Source of the DNA: Kuschelorhynchus macadamiae
Lineage: Eukaryota > Arthropoda > Insecta > Coleoptera > Curculionidae
Reading direction: 5' to 3'
DNA length: 64,000 nucleotides
NCBI GenBank assembly: GCA_030620095.1
Contig: JAUTXW010002106.1
Span: 62,001-126,000 of the forward strand
The notes below the pieces were generated by a model. The model was not told the DNA's origin. It worked only from the letters and a program-made list of their open reading frames with translations, and made no database searches. Shown in pieces: positions 1-13,590 of the stretch (position 1 is its first letter; each line of letters begins with the position of its first letter). Both the position numbers and the translations under genes were made by a program.

Positions 1-1118
1 TGTATTATAACAACCGAGATATATTTTTCCAGGCATCTTCCATGCATTCTCTTCAAGATAGCAATGTTTTATAAAAACAAAAACATTGCAAAATATTCGA
101 TCTACGCTTCATGAGGTAAATCATCACCTGACCAAGGAAATTATTGAATATACTATGGCTATTACCTCTGTGGTCTTTGTAAGAATTTATTAAAAAAACA
201 ATTCTAGATAAAAATAGCTTACCAGTTGTTTTGCAATATCACATAAAATACAGTAAAAATACTTCAACAGTATTATTTTGTTTATTAATTTAAAATGTAA
301 TATCTATTACTTTAATGGTATTTAGCCTGATATTTTTGCATTTCCTAAAGATTTAATTCGTTTAATTATTTTACTTATATTTAGGGTTCATTTAAAACGA
401 ATTTAAATAAATCCTTGACAATATCACATAAATATCTTAACTTTTGAGGCACAGACTGCTTAGAAAATATAAACGTAGAAAAATATTTTCCTGAAAATTA
501 ATTATTTAAATTTAAGTAGATCTAAACTGTTAACTATTTTATTTTTTTCTGCGAAAAACTTTCTAAACAATCTGTAACTGAACACAGTTTTTTTATATGT
601 ATTTATTAAAACATGTTTAGAATTATAATTAGATGTAACTTTTGTTTTTCCATGATTATTTAAAAAATATGTTATCATATTAAGTAATAATACTTACGTG
701 TATTGCTATAAATATTTTTCACATTTTTTTGAGCTTAATCAAAGCCTTGTAGCGGTCTTTATAACATTGGAGTTCGTTTACAAACTTATCTTAGCAATGG
801 CTAAGATTAGTATTAGTAATTTCTTTAATAAAATTCTATTTAATATCTACTTTAAGCATTGCTGATCATCCATTCAACATAATTTGAGTACAGTCAAAAT
901 TCCTGCTTTCGTCAATTTTTCGAAAAACATACTTTTTTATATAGAATTGGGTAAATTAATTAACATTTTGTTTGAGTTTTTGTTTCTTCTTCCGCCCTTT
1001 TTGATATATTATATTTAATGTATTGTCACTAAGCAATTTTTTTATTTTACCTTAAACATTCTTGTTTATATTTTCGTAAATTTTCTTCGGAATTGTAATT
1101 TGTTGGTTTGCAGAAATC

Positions 1119-1297
1119 ATGGTTCTTGGGTTTAGACCTTGTCAAATTAGAATCACTTTCCCATGTTTCGCCTGCGATTGCAGGAGGCATTTTCAGGGAA
1201 CTTCACTGCACAAGATGAAAACACTGAATGAGCTTCGGCTGAGGTGAAACGTCGGAAAGTAATTCCGACTTAACATGGTGTAAACCCAAGAACTATG
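1119..1297. mobile_element. Solo foldback made of PLE terminal repeats
   Basis: About 180 bp with inverted arms of roughly 60 bp. The left arm starts ATGGTTCTTGGGTTTA and the right arm ends TAAACCCAAGAACTATG. Its sequence matches the terminal repeats of the PLEs at 14741-18888 and 61508-63841 (same GGTTCTTGG border, same GAAACGTCGGAAAGTAATTCC block at 1247-1267, same CACTGAATGAGCT block). No coding part remains, so it is either a deletion product of a PLE or a short non-autonomous derivative. Confidence 0.7.
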
Positions 1298-4099
1298 TAA
1301 CATTGGTGATGTATAATGGTCATACGTGTTTTAACTAAACGCGTATTTTTAAACGTTAGCTGTGTTTTTGGTAGAAAAAATTAATATTTTATATGTTCTG
1401 GCATAAAATTTGAAAACATGGATCATCAACAATTAATTCTTGCAATGGCTGAAAAATTAAAAATTTATACTAAATTTGGTAATTAAAATAGTTTTGTTTA
1501 AAAATATATTCGCTCGGAAAACTTATACAAGTTACGTCAAGGCTACAGTGTAATTGGTTTATGTGAAGATATTTTTGAAAATTTTAAAGTAAAATTATTT
1601 CATACTCATTTAATTGTTAATGATACAATTTTTCTCAAAAATATATATTTTCAATTAATGTTGGAAACAGGTATAAAATGTCTTATTTTTCAGTTGAGCA
1701 GTGTCATTATCAGATATCAGTATGGTGTAATTTTTTAATCTAGAACTATACTCAAATGGACACTTCACGAAACGTAAAACGTAACATGTTTACACCTACA
1801 ACTCCTTACTTTTACACGGTTCCTAATTTCAATAACAAAAATATATGGAGCAAAAATTACACTGTAACCGACTGCTGTACAATTATTAATAACCAGTACG
1901 TTATGTTTTAGGTCAGTTCGTGCCCGAATTTTTGTAAAAATCTACCTAAGTCTAATAAGTTAATTGATTTTTGGAAGTCCATTTCGTCTCTACTATTTAA
2001 CGTTTTTAAAGTACTGATAGCATCCTCAGTGTTAATCGTATCTCTTTTTTTTCAGTATCCATCTAATATTCATACAAAATTGATGGTACAATAAATATTC
2101 GAGATATTCGTCCAATTACTTTCGGCAAAAATTTGCTAAACTTCTAAAGGATGTTCCAGAACCAAAGAAAAAAAACTGTAAAAAATACCAAAAAAGTTCG
2201 AAATCTACTGCTTCAATATGAACTGTAAATTAAGGCCTTAACGTAAATAACTTTTTAGATGTACTTTCACAAAACTAAAAATTGATAAATTTTTGTTCTT
2301 TATGTGTATATTGGTGGTATATATGGGATCTTTTATTTTAGTAGAATATTGCCAACAAATCGCATACAAAATATATAGCAATTCTTCGTCTTCTAAAGAA
2401 CTTGCAGTAGCAGTTATTAATGACATATTTTTTATTCTAAAATGTTTCAACAGGTTTAAATAATATTAGGCATATACCGGGTCGAATATTTAACTGAAAA
2501 TATTTCAGTGGCCGAAAATGAAACTTTTGAGCAGCCATTTTCCCGAAAACAGCTGAATTCAGGTATGTGATTTACCATAAAATGTGTTTAAAATCTAGTT
2601 CTGTATTTGTTTGTTTAAAATTTCGCTAAATAAGATAATAAATTTAACGAAACATTTGTGAAAGATCTAATTATTTAGACAACTGAGAAGCAATTGTGAA
2701 ATTAAAGTATGTTGTTATAACTATAAAAGAAATAATACCATTCAATTTAAAAGAACGAGACGTAACTTCTGGTGGAAGCCATAAACTAGCAAGGCAAGTG
2801 AAAAGACAAATATGTTGTAGTAGTTAACTAAAAAAGTATCGAAAAGTGTAAAAATGTATAGCTGTAGAAGCCATAACTGTAGAACCAGCAAAGCAAATAA
2901 AGAAGAAAATACATTCTAATTATAATAATAACCTCCATGCCACCATTTTTCTGCAGTTTGACGCAAATAGTAAAGCCTTACTGAAATCATTCCCACACCA
3001 CACAGAGTGTCAGAAGTCTTAGCATGGGCTAATATGTGAATACTAGTAGAATTAAACATTTTAAAATTTGTCAGTTCAATATGTATCAGCAAATTATTTT
3101 CTTTAGGAGTTTAAGCTTATGGAACAACTTTTTATCGAATTTTACCTTTTTTTGAGACCCTTAAAAGACAACAAATTCTTTGCAAACCAATGGTCCCCAA
3201 GTCGACTCGTTTTTTAATAAGGAAAGAATGAAAAAGAAGTGAGAAAACTGTGACAAAAAATGTAATGTCGTCTATTATGACTCTTGTTGATAAAAAATAA
3301 TTTTTAACGCCTCTGAATTTTGAACTTAATTCAACAACTCATCATGTTAGATTATGTCGTTCAGGGAGTACAAAGGCTCAAGCCTTTTGTCTATCTCTAG
3401 TTAATTGTTTACATCTTCTATTATTTCATTATCGTTAGTAATAATTACAATGGTGCAGCCAGATTGTTCATTCTAGTTGCAGCATCGCTCATTGAGTATC
3501 CTTGCACGTAACTGATATCTGCCTTTATAGAAAAACAAAATTCACAAATTACAGTCTGCAAACTATAACCCAATTCCCGAACTAAAGCTAAATTTTATAT
3601 TGTGAGAGGTTTCTTTTTGAATCTACAGGGTATCCTAATATCTCGAAAGTTATACAAGATATGAAGAAGGTAAAATGTGGCAATTTATGTACTATGCGGT
3701 TGAGAAATTTGAAAATTTCCAACTAACCAGAGATATTCGAAAAAAAAAATAAAAATTTGCTATTTTGTAATTTGGCTTTTAAAGAACTAAACTCACCTTC
3801 TAGAGGAACCTGTTTGTCTGAAATCAATACAAATAAACTAAAATTTTGACGTTTCGATGCCAATTAATACAGTCACTACAATTTAAAAAAGTATATGTTA
3901 TTTTTAGAATATCAGTACCCGAAAAATAATAAACACGAATGTAAATTGCCTATTAAAATGTATGATAGGTATTCAAAATGCATTTGTTTGGACTCAATAT
4001 GTATTTTAAATAACTTTCTAATTTCAAATAAAGCTTTAACTTTATAAAAGTTCCTTTGACAAAAAAATACAAATCATATTTTAGCGACGAAGCAACTTT

Positions 4100-4500
4100 T
4101 TTCTGAACGTCACAGTCAATAGGCATAATTCTGATTACTGGAGTGATGAAAATCCTCACTTATTTGAAGAGGCTCATAATAAGGTAATTGATACATCTTT
4201 TATAAATGAAACTCTCACCAGATCTGTATACTTGCAACTGTTGGAAGAAACTGGTATATCTGCAATCAGAGAGTATTGTCATAACGGATTCGCTGTGTTG
4301 GATGTCATAAAGCTTCTAAATGACCAGCACAGTCGCTGGATTTTTCTCCACTTGATTTCTTTTTTTGCGGTTACTTAAAAGAGCGAGTGTTTCTTACAAA
4401 ATACTTACAATAATTAACAAAAACGGCAATAAAAAAATCAGTGACGTTTGCAATAGTGTGGCGCCTGAATTGCTCCAAAACGTTTGAAGGGAATTAGAAA
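4100..4500 (+). pseudogene. mariner/Tc1-type transposase fragment
   Basis: Frameshifted remnant. Around 4115-4180 one frame reads DYWSDENPHLFEEAHNK, matching the (Y/W)W..ENPH...EAH block of insect mariner-like transposases. 4200-4290 reads ETLTRSVYLQLLEET, as in the stretch before the second catalytic Asp. 4324-4400 reads PAQSLDFSPLDFFFCGYLKE, the classical (W)PARSPDLSPLDFFLWGYLK block around the third catalytic acid. 4430-4490 resembles DVCNSVAPELLQNV. The catalytic DGAPPH block is not readable and several frames are needed, so it is dead. It is of the same broad type as the copy at 26.5-27.5 kb. Confidence 0.8.
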
Positions 4501-5344
4501 GTTAACAGTAGTCATCGCTAACATCTTATAAACTAAAATTAAAAATAATAGTTTCAACTCTGTGACTGGAATTCATATATCATTACCTACCTTAATATTC
4601 GAAAACGGGTCGAGATAGAGCCCTTCGGTTTGGGCAGAAATTTTTGTCTGTTAGAGGACTACAAAATAAACTTAAATTTGATGTAGGGTTGCATTTAAAA
4701 TTCAAATATGCCATCCCCAGAAGGAGTGATAAATAATTAAACAACCAAAAAAGCTGATTCTGTAGTAGAAACACATGCAACTTCCCAATTTTAATTTTTT
4801 TATATTCACTATACTCGAGATATTAGCCGAGACTACGACTTATCGTACATATGTTTTTTGGTAGGCACATCCTTTAAAGGTTTTTACCTCCTAAAGATAA
4901 GCTATGAAATTATCGTATTATATACTCACTATAAAAGCAGAAATAAGAACGACATAATCTTAAATTCGGTATCTTCCGGTAGAAGCCGTAGTTGTAGATT
5001 TAGCAAGGCAAGCAAACAGAAAAATATATTATAGGATTTAAATAATAAAAAATGTAAAATTTATAACATGTATTACAATTAATGAACATACAGAAGTTAC
5101 GTTTAAATAATAAAATAATAACAAATTACCTGCTAATTCTATTAAGGCTCATAGGACCTAATTGTGTTCATTTTGCTTCAATAGGCGGACCAAAAATGAA
5201 TGCACAATAAGGAATGAAAGCAATACAAAAAACAATGTATAAAAGTATTCAATGAACAGAAAATTTGAAGAAAATTATATTATAAATCAACTACTTATTT
5301 GAGTTGAAGTAAAAACAACACCCGTATTTTTCATTAAAAATGGA

Positions 5345-5393
5345 TTTTCTCAAACAATTGAAAAATTAAAATATTTTTTAATTGTTTGAGAAA
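5345..5393. repeat. Hairpin near CASK stop
   Basis: TTCTCAAACAATT / AATTGTTTGAGAA arms with an A/T-rich loop, about 360 bp past the CASK stop; may lie in the 3' UTR. Confidence 0.7.
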
Positions 5394-5753
5394 GCATATG
5401 ACCGATAGAGTAATGCTGGTGGTGACTACGAATAAAATATATAAAAAGTGAAATTAATTTAATATTATGTACTAACTTTTGGCCTATATGTTTGTACACA
5501 TCTCTACACAAACGCACATGGTACAAGGTACAGCTTGCTATTTTTCCATGACTAGCACGAGTGGCTTGTTTCATAATTGAAACGTCTATCAAATTACTTT
5601 TTTCGAATAGCCTTGTATTATTTGCATTAGTATTTAGGTGTGAACGTGCCTTCAGCAGTCATCATCATCGAGCGCGAACCTTACACAAGGTCGCCGTCGT
5701 AATCACTGTTAAAAATACTGGAGAGACCCGTAGAAGTCCAGGTTCTCGTGTTG

Positions 5754-5933
5754 TCAGTATACCCAGGAGACCGGTATCCACTGGGGCGTGGTCTGCACCC
5801 TCTCAATCGCGGTCTCCAAGGCACCGATGGTTTCGTCGATGTCGTTGTTGACGATTATTAAGTCGAAATAGTGGCCGTAGGCTTGCTTTAGCATTTCGGA
5901 CTCCTTGGCAAGTCGCTCCAGGCTGCCGTCAAA
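5754..5933 (-). CDS. CASK: CASK terminal coding exon: GK lid and C-terminus
   Basis: 180 nt, 59 codons plus TGA. It starts FDGSLERLAKESEMLKQAYG, continues HYFDLIIVNNDIDETIGALE and ends PQWIPVSWVY then stop. The helical lid, the FDL.I.N.D strand and the invariant C-terminal PQW.PVSW.Y of CASK are all present, so the protein end is complete. The acceptor is TTTTTTTTAG. A plus-strand reading frame over the same bases (5561-5851) is only the antisense shadow of this exon. The 3' UTR must run below 5754; I could not fix its polyadenylation site. Confidence 0.96.
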   Translation of the reverse strand, partial: FDGSLERLAKESEMLKQAYGHYFDLIIVNNDIDETIGALETAIERVQTTPQWIPVSWVY

Positions 5934-6210
5934 CTAAAAAAAATGTATTGAATAAAATAAAAGACTAAAAGGATTTGAGGGAATTCACCTCCTAGAACTA
6001 TGAAATTAGATATGAGATGCAACGTGAAGTGTAGAAAGATTTGTGTATATCATTTTAAGCTACACGTTTTGCAATTGCCTTAAAAAGACAAGAGACGTAA
6101 AAATTGTTCTTGACCTTTTCTTTTTTTAAAGAAACAGCACATGTAGTTGCTAATATTATTCTAAGAAATTTGCCACGAGTCTTAAATAAAATATTAACTA
6201 TTAATATAAC

Positions 6211-6240
6211 TTAAGATAGAGCGAAAGCTTTAATGGCCTT
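6211..6240 (+). mobile_element. Short PLE left-end fragment
   Basis: ATAGAGCGAAAGCTTTAATG followed by GCCTTGGTC closely matches the first ~30 bases of the PLE at 14741 (ATAGAACGAAAGCTTTTACG). Nothing else of the element follows except a TTGGGTTTGAATTATAAAAAA stretch. Short, so tentative. Confidence 0.4.
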
Positions 6241-7261
6241 GGTCTTGGGTTTGAATTATAAAAAATTTAAAGGTTAGGTATTTAAGTATTTTTCACCCAA
6301 ATCAAAGAATATTTAATTTTACCGCGGGGTACTCTGCCTGTGATGTCCCGAGTCGCCTAAAAGAATAATTCTCTCTATATTTTCCCGTCAAGAAGCTTAT
6401 TATTCTTAATTAAGAGGTTCGCGATGTAAGTTGTCAACTCTTCCAAGTTTGTTTATAGCTTAAGGCCTCTTTTACAGAGGGAAATCCGCTCTGGCTTTCT
6501 TTTTCTATAATTTATTTTAATCTGAATTTGACCGATCTGGTGTGTGGCTACAGCAAATTATCCAATTTGGTTCCAATTTATATATGTTTCATGTTCTTAG
6601 GCTTAGAAAAATTAACTGGAATAAATTCAATAACGTGAAAACTATTATCTGTAATAGCTGTTTATCGTCGATCTTTGGTAATACCAATTAGTTTGTGACT
6701 TCATCTGTATAAGAATTATGACGTCATATTGCTATTTTTTTAAATCTCTTATGTTATATATCCTATACAAAAATTCAAAAAAACTATTTTGGAGGAACAG
6801 TCAGAAACGGTTAAACTTAGTACGAAATGACTGTCTTCATTTTTCAAAATATATTACATGTCATCATCTTCCATTTAGCCGGAAATGTAAACTTATGATA
6901 TTCAGATGACGTCATCCAACAGATTTACAAAAAATTAGGATAGGAAAGTATAAGGTAATTCGTTCTTTATTTTACTTAAAAAAAAAAAATTACCTAATGA
7001 TCCGAAGTCGATAAAATAAATCTGACGGTAAAAACAGTTTCTCCATATTATATATGGTTTTCAAATTATAAGATTTTTTCCGTTAAACGTTCCACCCAGT
7101 ATACACTGTTACAGTACCTGAGAACTTTATAAACTTGCCATGTGCCTACTATCTTATTAAACCATTAAGATTATCTGTACTGGTTTTCATAGATGCTAAA
7201 CTGAACTGTCAGCTGGCGGACTATCGGGTACTTGACACGGTTTAGGTTAGGTTATATGTTT

Positions 7262-7525
7262 ATCAAATGGGTCTGTTCTAGCTGATTATAAATATACTAA
7301 GTTTGATACCTGTTTCTCTAAAAATACTCGAGAAATTTAAGAAAAACCTTGCCATAAGAGGCAATGTGTATGAGAGAGAGAGAGGGAGAACGCTCCTCTC
7401 TATAGAGAGTCAAATGGAATACCTTGCCTCTCATGGCAAGATTTTTCTCAAATTACTCAGGCATCTTTAGAGAAAAAGGTATTAAACCTGGTATATTTAT
7501 AATCACCTAAAAGAGACCCATTTGA
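7262..7525. mobile_element. Foldback MITE, copy 1
   Basis: 264 bp. The outer 13 bases are perfect inverted repeats (ATCAAATGGGTCT / AGACCCATTTGAT), and similarity continues through ~100 bp on each side (GATTATAAATATAC, GATACC, GAGAAATTT, CTTGCCAT). The loop contains a GAGAGAGAGAGAGGGAGA tract and its near complement CTCTCTATAGAGAG. No coding capacity. Related copies lie at 8079, 29362 and 41150. Confidence 0.8.
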
Positions 7526-8078
7526 TGAACATATAATATACAGGGTATTTCATAAGAAAAAACAAAAGTTTGGTAAATAAGTTCGATTTTTTATGTTCAA
7601 TTGTTTTTAGTGATATCGTGTTATAAACATTCTGTAAAAATCCTAGAACTTTTTTTTTATTTAAAGTTTTTTGCTATCTTCATCATAAATAATCGAGATA
7701 TGTATTTTTTATGTTTGGACATACTACGAAGGCCCGAGATCTAAGAATAATGCCCGGCCCCCTTACATTAAACCTGCTTTGGCTGCCTTTTTTGGTGCAT
7801 TACAGGGCACGAAGTCGGAGTTGCCGTCAACGTTCTCCAAATACGGCTTGCTTTACTTTGATTAACGTCCGAGATCGGACCAACGCAAGTCACCCCCGCA
7901 CTATGAATAGACAGATGTATACTACCCAAATGTGTCCTAAATTGTGGGATAATAGAGTGCTCAAATTTCTAGGTGGAACGCCTACATTTCTGCCCAATTT
8001 TCAAATACTTATATAATTTTTCTAATTCTTTATATTCTGATTAGTTTTGGCACTTTGGAACATATATAATATATGTTC

Positions 8079-8344
8079 GTTAAATTGTCCTGTTCTAGCT
8101 GGTTATAAGTATACTAGGTTTGATACCCTTATCTCGAAAGATACCGGAGAAATTTGAGAAAAATCCTGCCATAAGGGGCAATGTATTCCCATTGACTCCA
8201 CTTTGTAGTTGAGCGTTCTTCGTCTCTCTCCTACACATTGATTCTTGTGGCGCACAGTTTTTCTCCAATTTCTCGGGTATCTTTAGAGATAAATGTCTAA
8301 TTAAACCTACAACATTTATTGTTAGCAAGAAGAGACCTATTTGA
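8079..8344. mobile_element. Foldback MITE, copy 2
   Basis: 266 bp, the same layout as the copy at 7262, with arms sharing GTTATAAGTATACTAGGTTT, GAAAGATACCGGAGAAATTT and a right end AAGAGACCTATTTGAC. The loop (CCCATTGACTCCACTTTG...) differs from copy 1 but resembles the copies at 29.4 and 41.2 kb. The minus-strand open stretch over it has no family signature. Confidence 0.75.
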
Positions 8345-8358
8345 CGGGCATATTTCAT

Positions 8359-8453
8359 ACAGGGATTTCGATAAAACCCAAAAACGTTTGTATTTAAAGT
8401 TTTTTGATAATATAATAAAGTCTCCAAGGATAAAATATAACCAGACACCTTGT
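8359..8453 (+). mobile_element. 95-bp ACAGGG...CCTTGT mini-element
   Basis: Starts ACAGGGATTTCGATAAAACC and ends ATAACCAGACACCTTGT, giving short inverted ends. The core GTATTTAAAGTTTTTTGATAA recurs at 31.2 kb and, inverted, at 29.2 kb. Too small to code. Confidence 0.6.
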
Positions 8454-9144
8454 ACATACATACTGGATGCTGCAACAATATAAGCAAAGTCAAATTTAAA
8501 AATTAAGTTGGAGGCAGTGGTAATTTAAAAAAATATTTTTGTAATAAACTACTCAGTCGCCAATGGTTTACCACTATTTTAGTTAATTATAGGTTATCAT
8601 CTAGCAAAACATAAAAAAAACGTTTGTTAATTGGATAATAATAATTATGGGATTACAAGGTAAAACAATTTCGTACACTGTAGTAAAAAGAATAGCCGAA
8701 AATATATTTTTAGTAACAAATTTGTCTCAGTAATAATGTAAGAGATAATATAAAAATAATTAATACCTAAAAGGTTCACCCTATTTTAAAATACTGGAGA
8801 GAAGCAAGTTATTTATGCATGCTTGCATAATTTTATCTCTTAGATATTTACTACTTGGTATTCTGGCTGCTTCAACTGTAGCTGCTATATATGTTTCAAT
8901 TAAATTAGCATCTGATAACATTAAAATTTCTCAAAATATTTATAATTGCTGCTCGATTCGGTCTATTTTTCCTTATATTTTCGGGTAGTTACTGTCTCTT
9001 CAAAGAATGAAGCCAAATTTGTATATCCATTATATGCTATGCCTCCTTACTGCACCAAACGCCGTCTACTTCACACTGGCCTTCTCTAAGCAAAACTGCT
9101 AATATACATATTTTAGTTTGCCACAAACTCAAGAGATTTTTAGA

Positions 9145-9261
<117 letters not shown>

Positions 9262-12200
9262 TACATTTTTATTAATTTTAGCTCATCTTTTGGAAACACC
9301 CTTATATATATTTCATCCAAAACTAACTATTTTGTATATTAATAGCAGCAAGTAATCTTTAAAAATTAATTTAATACATTTATTGGTAGCACCGGCAAAA
9401 CATAAGACAGGTTTGGATTATCAATTAGAAGAATACCTCTCCTTTTGATAATTTGGAAGGCTAAATGTTAAAACCCAACTACCAAAGTTATTTTATAATT
9501 TTTAACTATCTGAGCTAGTTTATTTTAAAATTATTTTATTTTCGCTCTTCAAACACTATTTTGTTTTATTAAAATTGCCAGTGAGATATTTAAGCTATTG
9601 GGAACACTTTTGCTCTATAAGTTAGTTTTAAAAACGTTCTTAGAGCAAAAATATAAAACATTTCTATAACCAAATTGAACATTGTTTTATAAAGGTTTAT
9701 ACTACAGATTTTACACAACATTTTAGCTTATAAAACAAATTTGTTTTATAATAGATCTCTAATGGTGTTATCTGACACAAGGTTGTTCGTTTACCAACAC
9801 CTATAAAGTTACTGTATTAGTATGTTACTGATCATTTATAAAATAGTTTTATGAAAACTGTCACAATAAAAGCTTTACTTAATAATTATAAAATAAAAAA
9901 AGGTTTCGGAGAACACAAATACTTTCTTTAACATATTTATAAGACATAGATAGGTTTTTGGCACGTGATGGTATTATTAGTTTTGATCTTGCCGTTATCG
10001 GTATAGCCTTATTATGTTAAACACACAAAAAGAACATTCAATATGTAAATGGAAAAAAATAAAAGATATGATGATTTCAATTTAATAAAGCTATGATGAT
10101 TTTAATTTAATAAAGTTAATATTTAACTAAAAACGGGATTAGTAAGAAAAGTGTTAGCTCTCATTCATTATTTCAATTAAAACTGTTAAATTTATTTAAT
10201 TATCTAGTAAAACATGTTTTAACTTTAGTCCAAAAAGATGAAACTAACTAATAAAAGTTTTATTACACTTTACTCTCAAAGATGCAATAAAAATATTTGA
10301 AAACATAAGATTAGGTTTTTTATAACATTAAACAGATGCTGCGTAAGACACAAATCTGCTCGGTTGTTGCTGCGTCTGACATATTTAAGGGAAAATTGTT
10401 TTATAACTGATGCAGTGGAAGCATCTAAATAACATAATAGTAACTGTTCCATTAATGTTTTTTAACGTTCCATTCAGGATAATTAATTCCGGTAAGCCTC
10501 GTGTCCGGAACTGTTTGCACTCTGAGCTTATGCGCCATCTTTATGTGTCGTCACGTTAACTTTCGAACGGTTTGAAATATTCGCTTCAAATTTGGTACAC
10601 ACTTTGGGTTTGAACAAAATTCCCCCAAGAGAGGGGGGGGGGCATGAATGTATTATTTTAACGGTTTCAAGGGTTGAAAGAATGCGGAGTAGTTCAAATA
10701 TATCGTGTTGTATCTCGTTTCCATTTTTTCCTATTTATGCGTATTAATTTGCATATAAATAAAAACTAGTATCATATATACATGATCCCTTTACTAGAAG
10801 GGGAAAGTAGGGGGGTAAATTCAAAATGTCGTGTAATATATCGTTTTTGGGTGTTTTTGGGGTCGTGAATTCCATTTTTAAAATCATATTTTGTTTTTGG
10901 TATAGAATAATTGACTGCAAACATGATGTGGAAGTATTGATTCCATTGTCCATTGTTGTGATTTTGTAAATCATTATCAAATCATACTTTCGTCTACGAT
11001 GTAGAAACAGGATTTGATAATAAAATCTGAACTCAGGGTTTAAAAATTCCCAAAAATGTCTAACTGACTCTGATGTAATACATAATAAAGATTTACCTTC
11101 CTAAAGATAATTGATAAGGAAACTGGCGAGGGAAGGTAAAAATTATATTATTATTAGAAAGGCTTCTTTGGGTAGGTATATTTCCTGGATATTTTTTAAT
11201 ACAATTTTATAGCATCAGTGTATTGATTAGGTTTCAAATTTGAACAATACTAGAATAAGAAGTATTGATTGGTTCACTACAAATGTGCATATGGGTTTGA
11301 ATATTTGATATGTATGTTTGTCTCAAAATTTGTAATTTAAGATGTTTAAGGTCGATCAACATTATTTTTTACTCTAAAAAAATCAATATGTTCGATCCAA
11401 AATGGCAAAATTTTCTATTTTTGGAACGTCTCGTTTTTAATTACAAGCCTACAGAAAGTTGCTATTTTTTACATGTATTTAGTTTTCAGACGCAATTAGG
11501 TATCTTCCGCACATAAGACAGATTTTTATGCGCGTTTACTTTTTAAACGCCATTACTTTCAGCACGTATATATTAAAAGGATGTCTTTCACCTTATTTTA
11601 TGCGCTTGCAAAAAAATTTTGTTCCTAAAGACAGTTCCAGATGATGCGTGTATTTGGCGAATCTTCGTCATTCGCATAAATATTTATTTATTTAGCTTTC
11701 CACAGCATTTTGTGGCTTGGTAACATTTCAGGTTCGCAAAAGGTTTAGGTTCCGGTGAAGCTTTTAAAAGCTGCCCCAATACATATGCGGCATTTGCCGA
11801 ATGGCGAACAAACAGTGTATATCAAGCGCTCGCTATCCGGCGTTGGACATTTGCCATTCCGGTTTCAGGAGTATTAAAGTACTACATGTACCTAATTATT
11901 TTTTTACTTACCGTATTTACTTATTTTGCTTCCAGTACGCTCTTATTTAATTAAAATTACACTTTTAATAAATGTTTTATAAAATGCTTACAAAGAGCAA
12001 AGGTATTTTATAAGAATCACCAGGGTAATACAAATATTGTATAATATGGAAGCCATGTTTTTGCTTCTTCCACTTCATTTTACTATTCATGCAATCATCA
12101 GAGATAAATCCTTCGGACCTTTCAATTACAATGCAACTGAAAAAGAAAATAAAAAAAGGAAAAATGAAAAAGCGAATTTTTCACCTTTTTCCTCAAAACC

Positions 12201-13041
12201 AAAATAATCATTATTTTTGTGGCGCTTGAAAATTTTGCTCTATATAACCCATATATTACACCAAAAAATTTCTTCCGCAGTAAAATATCAACTCTCAGAG
12301 TGCTTATCGAATTTGATAGTTTGGTATTGGGTGTATATATAGGAACCCTAAATTATTTAATACGGCTGTTGTGGTTTGACAGACATATACCACACAGAAA
12401 AAGGAGTTGTTTAGCATTTTTGTTATCTGAGGTGCCATTAAAAAGTAAATTATTCTCATTCAATATAATTAAACAAGGACCATTTACTTTTATGTTGTTA
12501 GACTAAACAGTTGTTAGACAAAACAACAAAGCTACCTCTGATATAATAAAAAGACTGTTATAAAACTGTTTTATTGTAGCTTAATAAATATTCTATAATT
12601 ACCACAATTTTAAAATTATATTTAGTTCTATAACTATTTATTTTATGATTGTTGCAAACTAAGTTTTATTTCAATTTTATAAATGTTTATACAATAGTCC
12701 GGTAGTAGTAGTACAAATCAAAGAACTGACTGGCTGTACTTTCGGGTTTATATGTGTTGTATAAACATTATTAAAAACAACAACACTATTTTATAAAAAT
12801 AGTTCTGTAAACGTTCTTAGGTCATTTATAAAACAGAAAATTATTAGTTGGGAAGAGAATATATTCCCTATATAAGAGCGTAATTTTTAAGGCTGTGCCT
12901 AATTTACTATGTGTAAATATAAAAAAATAGCACAAAAAAATATTTTTCTGAAAAGGAAACTGAGTTTCTAGGAACTCTGTTTTTCTATGCGTGTATTGAG
13001 CGTTTTTCACTTCAGAAAAAATAAGATTGTAATAATATATT

Positions 13042-13500
13042 TTGTGTAGCGTTGGAACAGAATTGTCACGGGACTTTAAAAAACCAAGCTTTCTGTTTGG
13101 AAGGTTTGTACTAATTGAAAAAAGAAAGAATCAATGTTCAAAACGATTACTGAGTAATTCAACCGTGTCTAATTGGCGACCCTGGATGTGGAATGAAAAA
13201 TATACAATTTCAGGCAGTACAAAACAAATAATGGAACGCTAGGGCAATCATCATCTAATACCATATGAGCGGAATTATAATTTATAAAAAAAGACTACAC
13301 GGATAGCAGAACTTTTACCAGTCCCAATCACCAACATTACAAAACTAACATCTGCAAATAAAAAAGACAAATTGTTGAGTGGAAAATTATTTTGCTGGTA
13401 TAAGAATATACATCGACATGTACAACTTAAAACCAACCAAAAAGACGCAGAAAATCGGTATATTATTCAAAATTGTGGTAGAGTAATTTTAGAAGAGTTT
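13042..13500 (+). other. Unrecognised open stretches
   Basis: Two plus-strand open stretches: 13042-13242, and about 13310-13503 (reading LPVPITNITKLTSANKK...KLFCWYKNIHRHVQLK...). The composition looks more protein-like than the surrounding intron, but no domain was recognised. Possibly a decayed transposase piece; this is a guess. Confidence 0.2.
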
Positions 13501-13590
13501 TAAAAGCTGAATATTTTAAAATGAATTTAAATGAACTTGATTAATTCCGTTTTTCGCTTAAAGCAATTTGAAGCCATGCTCTTAACTTAC

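Larger units (their letters stand above)
1..5753. other. Region downstream of the CASK stop
   Basis: Non-coding, AT-rich. It should contain the CASK 3' UTR next to 5753, but no convincing poly(A) signal was picked out. Recognised content: a PLE-terminal foldback at 1119-1297, a mariner remnant near 4100-4500, a 14-bp-arm hairpin at 5345-5393, and three diverged copies of a short motif (GTAGAAGCC...AGCAAGGCAA) near 2770, 2870 and 4980. I see no gene in 1-1118, 1298-4099 or 4501-5753. Confidence 0.6.

Noticed and set aside
5561..5851. Plus-strand 96-codon frame
   Set aside because: Antisense of the CASK terminal exon; the minus strand carries the conserved protein.
7243..7256. TTTAGGTTAGGTTA, insect telomere-like repeat
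   Set aside because: Only about two and a half units; chance level in this composition.
7711..8016. 101-codon plus-strand frame in a G+C-richer patch
   Set aside because: No recognisable domain in this or the other frames; left unannotated beyond a mention.
8095..8493. 132-codon minus-strand frame
   Set aside because: It overlies the foldback MITE and mini-element, which explain the sequence.
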